Shown: positions 51,044-60,057 of the stretch, piece by piece | How positions within the stretch are numbered: the first letter of the stretch is position 1 | How the letters are laid out: the number at the start of each line of letters is the position of its first letter | NCBI GenBank assembly: GCA_903952205.1 | Contig: CAJBEZ010000033.1 | Span: forward strand, 1 to 64,000 | Direction: 5' to 3' | DNA length: 64,000 bases | Origin: an uncultured Desulfomonile sp. | GTDB lineage: Bacteria > Desulfobacterota > Desulfomonilia > Desulfomonilales > Desulfomonilaceae | Notes under the pieces: generated by a model | What the model was told of the DNA's origin: nothing | Database searches by the model: none | Seen by the model: only the letters and a program-made list of their open reading frames with translations | Translations under genes and position numbers: made by a program

Positions 51044-51925
51044 TCACCATCCTCGAACGGCAAGCCTTTCACCTTCAGCCAACTGTGTGACGCCTATACC
51101 TACCATTGCCTCACCGAGCCCCTTGCTGACTTCAGCCAGTATTTGGGGATCGTTGTAATGAGTTACAGCCTTGACTATCGCCTTTGCCCTGGCAGACGGG
51201 TTGCCGCTCTTGAAAATGCCGGAACCAACAAAGACCCCATCTACGCCTAATTGCATCATCAATGCGGCGTCAGCGGGAGTAGCTAGGCCTCCGGCGGCAA
51301 AATTTACAACCGGCATTCTTCCTTTTTGCGCAGTCTCTATCACCAGATCAAGCGACGCTCCGATTTCCTTTGCATAAGCCGCAAGCTCATCTTCTCTCAT
51401 CGCGCTGATTCTTCGAATTTCTCCGATTACTGATCTGGCGTGCCTGACGGCTTCAACTACATCGCCTGTTCCAGCCTCGCCCTTGGTCCTGATCATTGCG
51501 GCGCCTTCGGCTATCCGTCGTAAAGCCTCTCCAAGATTTCGGCAGCCACAGACAAACGGCACGTTAAACTTCGTTTTATCGATGTGATTCTGCTCGTCCG
51601 CAGGCGTTAGTACTTCACTTTCATCTATATAATCTACGCCGATCGCCTCCAGAATTTGGGCCTCTACAAAATGTCCTATCCGGCATTTCGCCATTACAGG
51701 TATCGTCACAGACGCCATGATTTGCGCTATGAGTTCCGGATCACTCATGCGAGCCACACCACCATGGGCCCTAATGTCGGCGGGGACTCTCTCCAGGGCC
51801 ATAACGGCGCATGCCCCTGCATCCTCTGCTATCCGGGCGTGTTCAGGCGTAACCACATCCATTATTACGCCGCCCTTCAGCATTTGAGCGTGTCCACGTT
51901 TAACTGTTTCTGTTCCTTTTTCCAT
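51044..51925 (-). CDS. pdxS: Pyridoxal 5'-phosphate synthase subunit PdxS
   Basis: A 293-residue TIM-barrel synthase, highly conserved: [55 protein letters not shown] with a catalytic lysine, and [20 protein letters not shown] with [11 protein letters not shown] (phosphate site). It builds PLP from ribose-5-phosphate, glyceraldehyde-3-phosphate and ammonia. It ends 7 bases before the pdxT start. Confidence 0.98.
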   Translation of the reverse strand: MEKGTETVKRGHAQMLKGGVIMDVVTPEHARIAEDAGACAVMALERVPADIRAHGGVARMSDPELIAQIMASVTIPVMAKCRIGHFVEAQILEAIGVDYIDESEVLTPADEQNHIDKTKFNVPFVCGCRNLGEALRRIAEGAAMIRTKGEAGTGDVVEAVRHARSVIGEIRRISAMREDELAAYAKEIGASLDLVIETAQKGRMPVVNFAAGGLATPADAALMMQLGVDGVFVGSGIFKSGNPSARAKAIVKAVTHYNDPQILAEVSKGLGEAMVGIGVTQLAEGERLAVRGW

Positions 51926-52076
51926 TTATTTACTCCAACTATTCAACAATCTTGTGAACCTCTACATCGGTTGGAAACAAGAAAGCTGATGAAAGTGCTG
52001 ATATTCTTTAGAATATGCCAGTCTAGCCTGATTTGTGTCCAGGACTACGCATCGGTCAGAATAATTTACTGAGCCC

Positions 52077-52505
52077 CTATTTCTGCTCTTGAATTTTCTT
52101 AATTTCCCCTTCGATGAAGTTCCTGAACGAACCATCCACGGCCATGAGAGTCTCCCATTCATCAGCCAGTTTTGAAGGCTTAATTTTGCATATCCAGCCT
52201 TCTCCATGGGGGTCCGAATTGATCTTTTCGGGTTCATCTTCCAGGGCCGTGTTAACCTCAAGCACTTCACCAGACACCACGGCATAAATTCGTCCGACCC
52301 ATTTTCCCGACTCTATGGATCCATACGGTTTACCTTGTGTCAAAGTGTCGCCTTCTTCGGGTAGATCCACAAAAGTGATTTCTCCCGCCTGCTTGGAGAT
52401 GAATTCACCCGCGCCGGTAATTACTACATCGCCATCCAGTTTGGCCCAATAATGGTTGGTTTCAAACTTTAGATCATCCGGGAAAAAGTAACCTTCCAAC
52501 TCCAT
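52077..52505 (-). CDS. GcvH-like lipoyl-binding protein next to HdrBC
   Basis: A 142-residue protein with the glycine-cleavage H fold. The lipoylation lysine is Lys68 in GSIESGKWVGRIYA, preceded by FVDLPEEGDTLTQGK and followed by SGEVLEVNTALEDEPEKINS and GWICKIK. No gcvT, gcvP or lipoate ligase is adjacent; instead hdrB, hdrC and two hdrA-like genes lie directly upstream on the same strand. This recalls the lipoate-binding proteins (LbpA) of sulfur-oxidising sHdr systems, so a role as sulfur or thiol carrier for the Hdr proteins is plausible. Confidence 0.85.
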   Translation of the reverse strand: MELEGYFFPDDLKFETNHYWAKLDGDVVITGAGEFISKQAGEITFVDLPEEGDTLTQGKPYGSIESGKWVGRIYAVVSGEVLEVNTALEDEPEKINSDPHGEGWICKIKPSKLADEWETLMAVDGSFRNFIEGEIKKIQEQK

Positions 52506-52587
52506 TTTTATCTCCTACTGCTAAGAAAAATCGTATTTCATCCTAAAAGACTGTCCAAACAGACTTAATTGACTAATTGAGAAAAAC

Positions 52588-53463
52588 TCAGCCTTCAACA
52601 ATTTCCAGAAGTTCTTTGGGTTTAATCCTATTAAGTTTAAATCCTAACTCCTCTGATGTCATCCCAAGCGCAAGTCCTAAAACTTGAGGATAGTAAACCA
52701 CTGGCGTCTTAAGGTCAATACCGGTTGATTTAGCGATTTTTTTCTGTTGCCCCTCGTACATTACATTGCAGAACGGACAAACCAAAACCAATGCATGCGC
52801 TCCAGAAGCGGACACTTCCTGCAGCTTGCGAACCGCCATGGCGTTGGCCACCTCTTCGGACATGCCCAGTAATCCTCCACCGCAGCAATCCAAAAGAGAC
52901 GGATAGTTTATCACCTTTGCGCCCGTAGCTGTTATCAAATCCGACAAAGTCCTTGGGACCTCCGGTGAATCAAAACCTACGTTTAATTCAGACGGTTTCA
53001 AATAATGGCATCCGTAATGGGGCGCCAGCGTCACACCATTTAACGGCCTGGTCACCGCTTTGGCAATGCCTTCTATACCTATCTCTTCCCAGAGCAACCT
53101 CATGTAATTTCTTACTTTGACATTTCCGTCCAGACGCAGCCCGAGTGGTTTCAATCGCCTGTTGATCTTTTCGCGTATTTCAGGATTGGTTCTTACCTGA
53201 TGGGCAACCTCGTTTAAAGTTCCTGCGCACGCGTTGCATAATGCGCAAATGTCCAGGTCTTCCCTCTCCGCTAAAGCAAGATTTCTGGCGGCTGTCACCA
53301 TCATATCTTCAACATTGAGTGATTTGAGAGGAAAACCGCAACAACCAAACTCTTCAATATCCCGAAAAGTTATCCCAAGCGCTTTCGCTGTTAGTCTTGC
53401 AGAAACTTCGTAGTTCAGATTTCTTATCGGAACTGTGCATCCTAAATATAAAAGGGTTTCCAT
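52588..53463 (-). CDS. hdrB: HdrB-like CCG-domain protein
   Basis: A 291-residue heterodisulfide-reductase subunit B homologue: two CCG domains with EEFGCCGFPL and LLDCCGGGLLGM, plus LGCTVP, CALCNACAGTL and HYGCHYLKPSE cysteines that build the noncubane [4Fe-4S] clusters. It carries the disulfide- or thiol-reducing site. It is 21 bases downstream of hdrC. Confidence 0.93.
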   Translation of the reverse strand: METLLYLGCTVPIRNLNYEVSARLTAKALGITFRDIEEFGCCGFPLKSLNVEDMMVTAARNLALAEREDLDICALCNACAGTLNEVAHQVRTNPEIREKINRRLKPLGLRLDGNVKVRNYMRLLWEEIGIEGIAKAVTRPLNGVTLAPHYGCHYLKPSELNVGFDSPEVPRTLSDLITATGAKVINYPSLLDCCGGGLLGMSEEVANAMAVRKLQEVSASGAHALVLVCPFCNVMYEGQQKKIAKSTGIDLKTPVVYYPQVLGLALGMTSEELGFKLNRIKPKELLEIVEG

Positions 53464-53484
53464 AAAAATTACCTGCTAAGAACT

Positions 53485-54003
53485 CTACGAATTGTGGAAT
53501 GTGGAGCTATGACCGGGGTCTTTTTCCACAGTTTGGTCCGGCAGTAGAACATCAAAATCCTCGGCGTGTTCTATGATCGGAGGTAGACCAATCTTCAAAC
53601 GTTTTTCGTTCTCAAATTCTCCAACTTCATAAAGTCTTCCATGTTTCTTGAGAAGTGAGCGTTGCGCTGTAAGTCCAGGCGGGATACACGCTTCCTGAGC
53701 GGCAAGATTCTTGATGGCGTACATCACCTCTGTAAAACGCACGTTCTGTGGGCATACCTCCTGACAACCGTAACACGATGAGCACAACCATATAAAATCG
53801 CTTTCCAGGACTTGTTTCTTCATGCCCAAAAGAGCCATTCTGATTATTTTTCGGGGATCATAACGCTTGTCGATGGGTTGAATGGGGCAAGCCGCTGTAC
53901 ATGCCTTGCACCCAAAGCAGGCCTTTAGTCCCTCTCCTCCAGGTTGTTCAGCCACCCTGTGCTTGAATTCCGGATCGAGTTCGTTGAGATTAATTTTGGG
54001 CAT
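53485..54003 (-). CDS. hdrC: HdrC-like iron-sulfur protein
   Basis: A 172-residue soluble protein with two [4Fe-4S] motifs, CFGCKACTAACPIQPID and CSSCYGCQEVCPQNVRF, and the helical FTEVMYAIKNLAAQE segment typical of HdrC. It passes electrons from the HdrA-like proteins to HdrB. There is no membrane HdrE-like domain, so the complex is expected to be cytosolic. Confidence 0.93.
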   Translation of the reverse strand: MPKINLNELDPEFKHRVAEQPGGEGLKACFGCKACTAACPIQPIDKRYDPRKIIRMALLGMKKQVLESDFIWLCSSCYGCQEVCPQNVRFTEVMYAIKNLAAQEACIPPGLTAQRSLLKKHGRLYEVGEFENEKRLKIGLPPIIEHAEDFDVLLPDQTVEKDPGHSSTFHNS

Positions 54004-54043
54004 GGCGTTGTTCCCTTGTCGTAGTGTGACAAAAGTCTCATTT

Positions 54044-55609
54044 CTAATAATGGTGGATCCGACTTTTCAGCTTCATTATTGCTTCTACTACTGTTTCAGG
54101 AGTGTTACCAGCTACGCTCGTAAATTCAAGCCTTTCCGGATCAAAACCCGCCTGATTAAGGATTTCGGCCGCGTAACCAACTCGTCGTTCCGCCAGAGTT
54201 GAGCCATAGATCGACGCGCAGTTGCCCTTGAAACATCCAGCGACTATTACTCCTCGAGCGCCGTCCCTAAAGTATTCAAGAAGTGAAGCGGCGCTCACAT
54301 TCCCTGCGCATTGAAGGGCTATTATTTCAACATCGGATAATATCCCTGCTTTGATTTTTGCTGCGGCCTGTAGCCCGGATTTGGCGCAAACAATTAACTT
54401 GATGGGTCTGGAAACTGTTTCTGTTGAATGCGTGAAATCTCCCAAGGGACGAATCTCTATTGCGCCCATTGGGCATTCTACAACGCACACGCCACAAGCT
54501 CGACAGGATAATGGATCTATTTCGGGCCGTGAGATAAATCCAATTGCTCCATGGGGACACAACCTCAAACATGTAAGACAGAACGTGCATTTGCCATGAT
54601 CAACCGAAGCGACCCCCTTGCCGGACAAATCGGGTTTTTCCATCGACGCTTTCAGGATGGCAACCGTTACAGCCTGCACATCAGCGTTAAGCGATTCAAT
54701 ATCAAAGACTCCTCTGGATGGGCCCACTGCGTAAATTCCGGCCTTCGGGGTTTCCACCCCCTGGAATCTTGATGACTCTGGTTGCAAATAGGGGGCAAAC
54801 GCGGGGGAAGACGGGATAAGATTCAGGATGGGTTTGAGAGAATCCGTGGGGCCGAGAATTTCATCGAACACCATTATGTCAGGCGTCAACTCCATTTGCT
54901 CGCCGAGTAAAGGCTCGACAAAAGTTATCACTGAGCCATTCTCATCCTGATTTATCACAGGGTCGCCGTTGTCAAACTTGAAAAAGACAACCCCTCTCTG
55001 ACGATGATATCTAAATCTGGCGTCAAGTCCTGGAGACGCCACTTTGAGGTTACGCGTGAACACGTACGGCTGAAGTCGGTCCTCTGTTTCGAGGCGATCC
55101 AGGACAGAAACCAGTGTTTCAAACTGAGAAACTTCAGATGAACCCTTTAGGTCAAAAAAGAAAGCGATGTGGCGCCACCGATCTTTTCGCTCCGGCAATC
55201 TACCGCCAGATTTTAAGTAATCTTTAAATTCCGAAAGATTGTAGATCGATTTCGAATCATTAATTGCAAAGGCGTTAATCTTTGATTTTCTATGTGGAGG
55301 CTGTGCGGCTACTATGTAACCAAACTTGGAATGGGTCACGTTCGATGAAGTCTCGATCTGGACGCTAAAATTCCCCATAAATCCTGATATATTCAGTATT
55401 AAACCCTGAACAATCTCTGCTTTTGGGTTTGCGGGATATTTTTCATTCGGTTCAAACAACACTGTAGAGTCAAAAGCATTGTTTTTGAGAACTTCAGCAA
55501 TCCTTATCCCGTATTCGTCGCCCCCCAGGATAAGGACTTTGCTGGACGCCTCTTCTTGAATCCTGTGCACGCCTTTTAAAAATACGGATTGAGTAACCCG
55601 TCCGCTCAC
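54044..55609 (-). CDS. HdrA-like protein fused to an MvhD-type domain
   Basis: A 521-residue protein. The N-terminal half has a degenerate nucleotide fold (KVLILGGDEYGIRIAEVL) and a region without family signatures. Residues about 345-395 hold two ferredoxin motifs, CTFCLTCLRLCPHG and CRACGVCVVECPMG. The C-terminal ~130 residues match MvhD/FrhD-type hydrogenase iron-sulfur domains (IIALQCAGNVSAASLLEYF, GCFKGNCASIYGSTLAERRV) but lack the CNWC motif. It resembles QmoB in plan though shorter. Start GTG 55609 has GGGGAG upstream, three bases after the previous stop. Confidence 0.82.
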   Translation of the reverse strand: MSGRVTQSVFLKGVHRIQEEASSKVLILGGDEYGIRIAEVLKNNAFDSTVLFEPNEKYPANPKAEIVQGLILNISGFMGNFSVQIETSSNVTHSKFGYIVAAQPPHRKSKINAFAINDSKSIYNLSEFKDYLKSGGRLPERKDRWRHIAFFFDLKGSSEVSQFETLVSVLDRLETEDRLQPYVFTRNLKVASPGLDARFRYHRQRGVVFFKFDNGDPVINQDENGSVITFVEPLLGEQMELTPDIMVFDEILGPTDSLKPILNLIPSSPAFAPYLQPESSRFQGVETPKAGIYAVGPSRGVFDIESLNADVQAVTVAILKASMEKPDLSGKGVASVDHGKCTFCLTCLRLCPHGAIGFISRPEIDPLSCRACGVCVVECPMGAIEIRPLGDFTHSTETVSRPIKLIVCAKSGLQAAAKIKAGILSDVEIIALQCAGNVSAASLLEYFRDGARGVIVAGCFKGNCASIYGSTLAERRVGYAAEILNQAGFDPERLEFTSVAGNTPETVVEAIMKLKSRIHHY

Positions 55610-55611
55610 AA

Positions 55612-56844
55612 CTACTCTCCCCTCATGGTGCGATCCAGATATCGTTTGATCTGGGAAGCAGCCAGTATCGCGTGAGAAACGCAGGCGCTTATGGACTTGG
55701 GGCCTTGCGCCGCGCCGGCGACAAAGATTCCTGGATGTCCTGCGTCAACGCCATTGTCATCGGAACCGATGAATCCGTCGCGGTTTTTCCATAGGCCAGG
55801 GAAGCTCCCAGGCAAATCAGGATCTCTTGGGACAATGCCAACGCTTAGAACGACCATATCAAATAGCGCCATTTGCCTTGTTTCATCTCCGCCGTGGTAC
55901 ACAACTCTCGGAAATCCGTCTTCATCAGAGTGGATTTCCGAAGGCATTGCCCTAATGAAATTAATATCACTTTGGGCCCGATCCAATGTTCTGTCAAATT
56001 CCCTCTCGAAAGTCTGAATGTCCATGTAAAAGATTGTTAAATTTATATCGGGATATCTGTTTTTTATTAGACGCGCCAACCGGATGGATACTCCACAGCA
56101 AATTTGAGAACAATAGTTTGTTCCTGATCTTGGATCTCTGCTTCCTACGCATTGTATGAAAGCAATTGATTTAGGCGTTTCGCCAAAAGCCGCTGATTGG
56201 AAATTTCCTGTTCGCAATATCGAATCAAGTTCCAGTGAAGTGATAACTCCAGGGACTCTAGGGTAACCAAATTTCAGTTTTTGAGTGGGGTCATAAGGCG
56301 AAAAGCCGGTACATATTGCTATTGAAGCGACTTCTGTTTCCACTTCCCTGCTTTTTTCCTGGAGTTCAACGGCTCCCTGAGGACATATCTGGGCGCAGAT
56401 TTCGCAGTGGACGCCAATTGAATTGAGGCATTTCTCGTTCGAGATATACAGCCTGGAATCGAACGCCGGATAAAAGAGCGCCCCTTCAACCGGACAGACC
56501 TTGAGACATAATCCGCAGTCATCACATTTATCGCTAACAATCATAGATTTTCGTTGCAGAATCATTGCCTTAAAATCACGGCCATTTTGTGTCAATGAAT
56601 CAACAGTGGAACTTACCATAAGATCCACGTTCTCAGCTTTATGAACCTTGCTGAGATAATCTTCGAGTTGACAGGCGCCGCACTTCTGGCATGTTTGAGT
56701 GGCCTTGCACGCAAAATTTGACACATGGCCACCCATAAATGGGGCCTTCTCAACGATAGTCGAACTGATGCCGAGACATGAGAGTTCCCAGGCCAGGCTA
56801 AGGCCGGTGATTCCCCCACCTATTATGAGCGTTTCTTTTTTCAT
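55612..56844 (-). CDS. HdrA/QmoA-like FAD and Fe-S protein
   Basis: A 410-residue flavoprotein: FAD Rossmann motif (TLIIGGGITGLSLAWELSCL), a cysteine group Cys46, 52, 55, 58 (TCQKCGAC), two ferredoxin motifs (CDDCGLCLKVCP; HCEICAQICP), and the HdrA hallmark FIQCVGSRDP with YCSQICCGVSIRLARLIK. The length fits QmoA and other stand-alone HdrA-like proteins. It and the next protein form the flavin part of the Hdr complex, candidates for electron bifurcation or confurcation. It is the first gene of the minus-strand set. Confidence 0.9.
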   Translation of the reverse strand: MKKETLIIGGGITGLSLAWELSCLGISSTIVEKAPFMGGHVSNFACKATQTCQKCGACQLEDYLSKVHKAENVDLMVSSTVDSLTQNGRDFKAMILQRKSMIVSDKCDDCGLCLKVCPVEGALFYPAFDSRLYISNEKCLNSIGVHCEICAQICPQGAVELQEKSREVETEVASIAICTGFSPYDPTQKLKFGYPRVPGVITSLELDSILRTGNFQSAAFGETPKSIAFIQCVGSRDPRSGTNYCSQICCGVSIRLARLIKNRYPDINLTIFYMDIQTFEREFDRTLDRAQSDINFIRAMPSEIHSDEDGFPRVVYHGGDETRQMALFDMVVLSVGIVPRDPDLPGSFPGLWKNRDGFIGSDDNGVDAGHPGIFVAGAAQGPKSISACVSHAILAASQIKRYLDRTMRGE

Positions 56845-57005
56845 CGTTCCTGATGGCTTCTTCCAGATCGTTGCTTCAGCTTTTGATTATCTATTAACCT
56901 ATAGTAAATTGCTCAAATAGATCAAACAAAAATTATATTAAAACCAAATCATGGATTAACAAATTCCTTTGGAGTATAATATTGAAACAAAGGATAGGGT
57001 GGTTT

Positions 57006-57296
57006 ATGCCAACGCCAAGCACAATTATAGAAATCGAAAAAGAGATTAAAAGCCTATCACCTGACGAACAGTTGATGTTAATGGAAAAACTCGTCAGGCG
57101 GTTACGGGAATCAGGGCTTTCTCAAAAAAAACTGGACTGGAAAAATCTCTATGGTATCGGCAAAGATCTTTGGGGGACTGAAGATACCCAGGAATATGTT
57201 GACAGGTTGAGAGAGGACAGAATGTTACGCTCTCCGAAGAGCTTGCCGCAATCAATAGTGTCTTCATCGACACAGCCCCCATCATCTATTACCTGA
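57006..57296 (+). CDS. Antitoxin-like protein with an out-of-frame tail
   Basis: The first ~72 residues (MPTPSTIIEIEKEIKSLSPD...KLVRRLRESGLSQKK...DTQEYVDRLREDR) look like a helical antitoxin of PIN-type modules. From 57222 on, the frame reads MLRSPKS and a low-complexity tail which is simply the out-of-frame translation of the toxin's N-terminus. The natural stop therefore seems to have been lost by an indel near 57222-57230. Start ATG 57006 is preferred over 56982. Confidence 0.65.
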   Translation: MPTPSTIIEIEKEIKSLSPDEQLMLMEKLVRRLRESGLSQKKLDWKNLYGIGKDLWGTEDTQEYVDRLREDRMLRSPKSLPQSIVSSSTQPPSSIT

Positions 57297-57673
57297 AAGG
57301 TCACCCCGAATTCGGGCCACATGCCAGAGAAGTTGTGATTGCCATTGAATCAGGAAGATTGACAGCGTATTCCTCTGTTCTAACTCTAACTGAGGTCTTG
57401 ATAAAACCGGTAGCCATCAAGGATGTGGCTCTTGCGCAAAAATTCGCTCAATTCATCAAACACGCCAAGCATCTTATCCTTATCGAGATATCAGAAGGGA
57501 TAGCAGAGACTGCCGGCAACTTGAGAGGCCATTACTCTTTTCTTAAGACCATTGACGCTTTACAGGTAGCTGCTGCCCTAGATGTTGGAGCAGAAGCTTT
57601 TCTCACCAATGATACGAAGTTAAGGCAACTTAAGGAATTGAGAGTCATCGTATTGAAAGACTATTTATCTTGA
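57224..57673 (+). pseudogene. PIN-domain toxin lacking a start in frame
   Basis: The frame ending at 57673 encodes a PIN-type ribonuclease: SVFIDTAPIIYYLKGHPEFG (57257-57316) with the first catalytic aspartate, SSVLTLTEVLIKP with the conserved glutamate, and KTIDALQVAAALDVGAEAFL with the later aspartates, ending VLKDYLS. No ATG or TTG stands before the first motif; the earliest start is GTG 57335, which would omit it. A base missing after ATG 57222 would explain this. It is probably inactive unless the sequence is in error. Confidence 0.65.
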
Positions 57674-57735
57674 ACCCATTCCCCTTTGGTCCGCTCACCA
57701 ATTGTCACCAAGGTCTCCGCGGACTTATCGAGAAA

Positions 57736-58485
57736 TCACTTGAACAAAGCTTTTCGGAGTCTGTAGAGAAGTATTGTCATGAAAGAGTGCAGACAGGAGC
57801 AAAAATTAGGAAAAGACAAAGACTTTGCAGTTCGATTTTTGCTTCGAGCCAAATGTTCGACTTGAATTTCTTTGTAGGTGCATCCTTCCGCCAAGCATTG
57901 AAACACAAGGAGTAGTAAAAAGCTGTGTCCTTTAGTATTCGAGTGCCATCTCATAATATTATATCGTTTGTGTAAAACGGCTCCATTCCAGTATGTTATG
58001 CTGTATCCAGTAATCATATTGCATATGATATTGAAAGTTTTCGACAAAAACCGGCGCAACAGGCTCCTGATTCTGGAGAAGTCCGGTATCTCAATAATAA
58101 TGTCAGCTAACTCTCTGCTCTCAAGAATTTTGATCTGAGCGTCGAGAGGTTCAATATTGCCGCCATGAATTGCTCGGAAATATTTGCCATGCCCTTTGAA
58201 TGCGGCTTCAGCGAAGTTAAAGGCAAATCCTTGGTTCACTTCGTTTTCTAATAGGCGAATAGGCAGTGCAGGGGGTTTTTGTATGAAGTTTTGAATCAAC
58301 CTTGGAGATAGGTCAGTAGACGCATCGTCAATAATTAAAATCTCCCACGAGTTCGGTACAACTCTTTGGCATACTTCTACGACATTAGTTATGGTATCAA
58401 CTATGCCATCTTGCTCATTGTAACACGGGATGAAAACTGTGAGTTCAATCGGATTCTGACAACAACTGCTTGATAATTCATTCAT
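57736..58485 (-). CDS. Family 2 glycosyltransferase (dolichol-phosphate-mannose synthase-like)
   Basis: A 249-residue GT-A enzyme: TVFIPCYNEQDGI, the nucleotide-sugar motif WEILIIDDASTDLSPRLIQ and NQGFAFNFAEAAFKG. The usual metal DxD is unclear; the region reads AIHGGNIEPLDAQ, where GDxD would be expected. There is no obvious C-terminal membrane pair. It probably transfers a sugar to a lipid carrier or glycan in the cluster that runs to the window end. Confidence 0.85.
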   Translation of the reverse strand: MNELSSSCCQNPIELTVFIPCYNEQDGIVDTITNVVEVCQRVVPNSWEILIIDDASTDLSPRLIQNFIQKPPALPIRLLENEVNQGFAFNFAEAAFKGHGKYFRAIHGGNIEPLDAQIKILESRELADIIIEIPDFSRIRSLLRRFLSKTFNIICNMITGYSITYWNGAVLHKRYNIMRWHSNTKGHSFLLLLVFQCLAEGCTYKEIQVEHLARSKNRTAKSLSFPNFCSCLHSFMTILLYRLRKALFK

Positions 58486-58817
58486 TTTCTAACTCGATCT
58501 ATAATTGATTTTGCAGGATACGGATTTATTGGCCGAATCCCAGGGGTTTACGAAGAATGTCATTTAGAACCCGATGAGTACCGGGCTCCACGGAAAACGT
58601 CAACTGCGAGCAGTCTCTTCGTTTACATCACAGGACCCTAAAGGAGTCAACGTCAGTAAATCACTGAAGATGTCCAAGTGACCGAAGATCTACTGTGGCG
58701 TTCCAGAAATTAAATGTAATATATTCGAACCGCAAGGTCTTGTCCGCTTACGGTAAAAATGTCACACGAACCTGAGAAACACTATGCTAGACCCCACCAT
58801 CTGGATATCTGATGAAA
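58486..58817. other. Gene-free stretch, nothing identified
   Basis: About 330 bases between the glycosyltransferase and a methyltransferase gene. No credible frame, no RNA gene and none of the repeat families from the left end are seen. It probably holds the promoter of the glycosyltransferase gene. Confidence 0.5.
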
Positions 58818-60005
58818 TCACAACAATTTCTGGAAACATAAATAATGATAAGGTGTGCCCCACATTTGTTTTAAGAGGACTGTCGAGCGATATGCTTGAA
58901 TCAAATCCTCAGCCTTCGAGGCATTCAGGGCCTTGAAAAGCTGCGCCAACTCTGTGCTGAATCGATTGAATTCAACATCAGGATAGGCTTTCAGATATGA
59001 CAGCAGCAATTGGGGAGGAGCTGGACACAAGCCAGAAAATTTTTCTGTGCGGGTAAGTTCAGACATTTCTTGCATGAGTCTTTCGAGTTGAATTATGACG
59101 TCATCACTGGGGGCAAAGCCTATTACGGTCGGGCCCATGCCTGTCAGAAAATAAGGTAACTCGGAATGCCAATTCGCACGGATCTTCTCCAACCGGTCGC
59201 ACGGATCGTCCAGTTTCTTATACCACGTGTAGTGCTTGAAAGTCGACCACATGGGGGAGCTTGAATGGAAGTCTGCTCCAACTTCAGCAAGAATAGGCAA
59301 AACGTCGAGATACGACCACAAATATTTGCTATGATAAAATGGGTTAACCAATGTATCTTTCCACCAACTCTCGAAATTCCGTGATGCTGGGAGTCGAGCA
59401 AAATCATCGAAATATAGGCTTTTGGCTATTGCCAATGATCTCTGACCGTGGACTGAATGTACCCCTGAAAGATTACAAGCGCGAAAAAGTACTAGCCTAC
59501 GCAGCATTTCTAAAAACCCCCCATGCAGATCATTGAAAGAAATGACCCCGAAGGATCCGGGACTGACATAATTTCCGATCCTGCGAAGAGCGTCCTCGCG
59601 ATGATCTAATGTACTTAGAAATCCTTCGGCTATAACCATGTCGTAGACTTCGTTTGTGTCAAAGTCCTCAAGCCGCGAATTTATAATTTTGATCCGACCA
59701 GTAAGGCCAAACTGATCAAAAATAGCCTCAATTCGGGGGATAACCTGCTCATTAGGCTCAACGAGTGTCAGGTTTGCCCCAAACTTCGCAAGAACAAGAG
59801 CATTTTCTCCAGAATTAGGGCCGAATTCAAGCACTGAACGTCCATTCAGCAAAACCATAGGAATACCCAAATGTTTCTCATATAAGTTGCATCTTTTGGC
59901 CAAATGCGAGCGCCATTGCTCCTCGTTTTCCAATGGAATGAGCACGGGGTTGAACCGATTAGATTTGTAGTATTCCAAAAGATTGCTTGCGACTGTCTCG
60001 GTCAT
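58818..60005 (-). CDS. SAM-dependent methyltransferase, 395 residues
   Basis: A class-I methyltransferase: motif I is VLEFGPNSGENALVLAKFGA, followed by LVEPNEQ, a DMVIAEGFLSTLDHREDAL region and PGSFGVISFNDLHGG. The C-terminal ~200 residues are not recognisable and include a TGMGPTVIGF segment. It likely methylates a sugar or peptide-sugar intermediate of the glycan cluster; the substrate is unknown. Confidence 0.82.
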   Translation of the reverse strand: MTETVASNLLEYYKSNRFNPVLIPLENEEQWRSHLAKRCNLYEKHLGIPMVLLNGRSVLEFGPNSGENALVLAKFGANLTLVEPNEQVIPRIEAIFDQFGLTGRIKIINSRLEDFDTNEVYDMVIAEGFLSTLDHREDALRRIGNYVSPGSFGVISFNDLHGGFLEMLRRLVLFRACNLSGVHSVHGQRSLAIAKSLYFDDFARLPASRNFESWWKDTLVNPFYHSKYLWSYLDVLPILAEVGADFHSSSPMWSTFKHYTWYKKLDDPCDRLEKIRANWHSELPYFLTGMGPTVIGFAPSDDVIIQLERLMQEMSELTRTEKFSGLCPAPPQLLLSYLKAYPDVEFNRFSTELAQLFKALNASKAEDLIQAYRSTVLLKQMWGTPYHYLCFQKLL

Positions 60006-60057
60006 CTAACTCTCCAAACGTCACCTCGAGAATTTGAGCGATGTTAAACAAATTTTG

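Noticed and set aside
58486-58817. Small gene or RNA in the gap before the methyltransferase
   Set aside because: No frame with a ribosome site, no strong hairpin with a T-run and no repeat match was visible.
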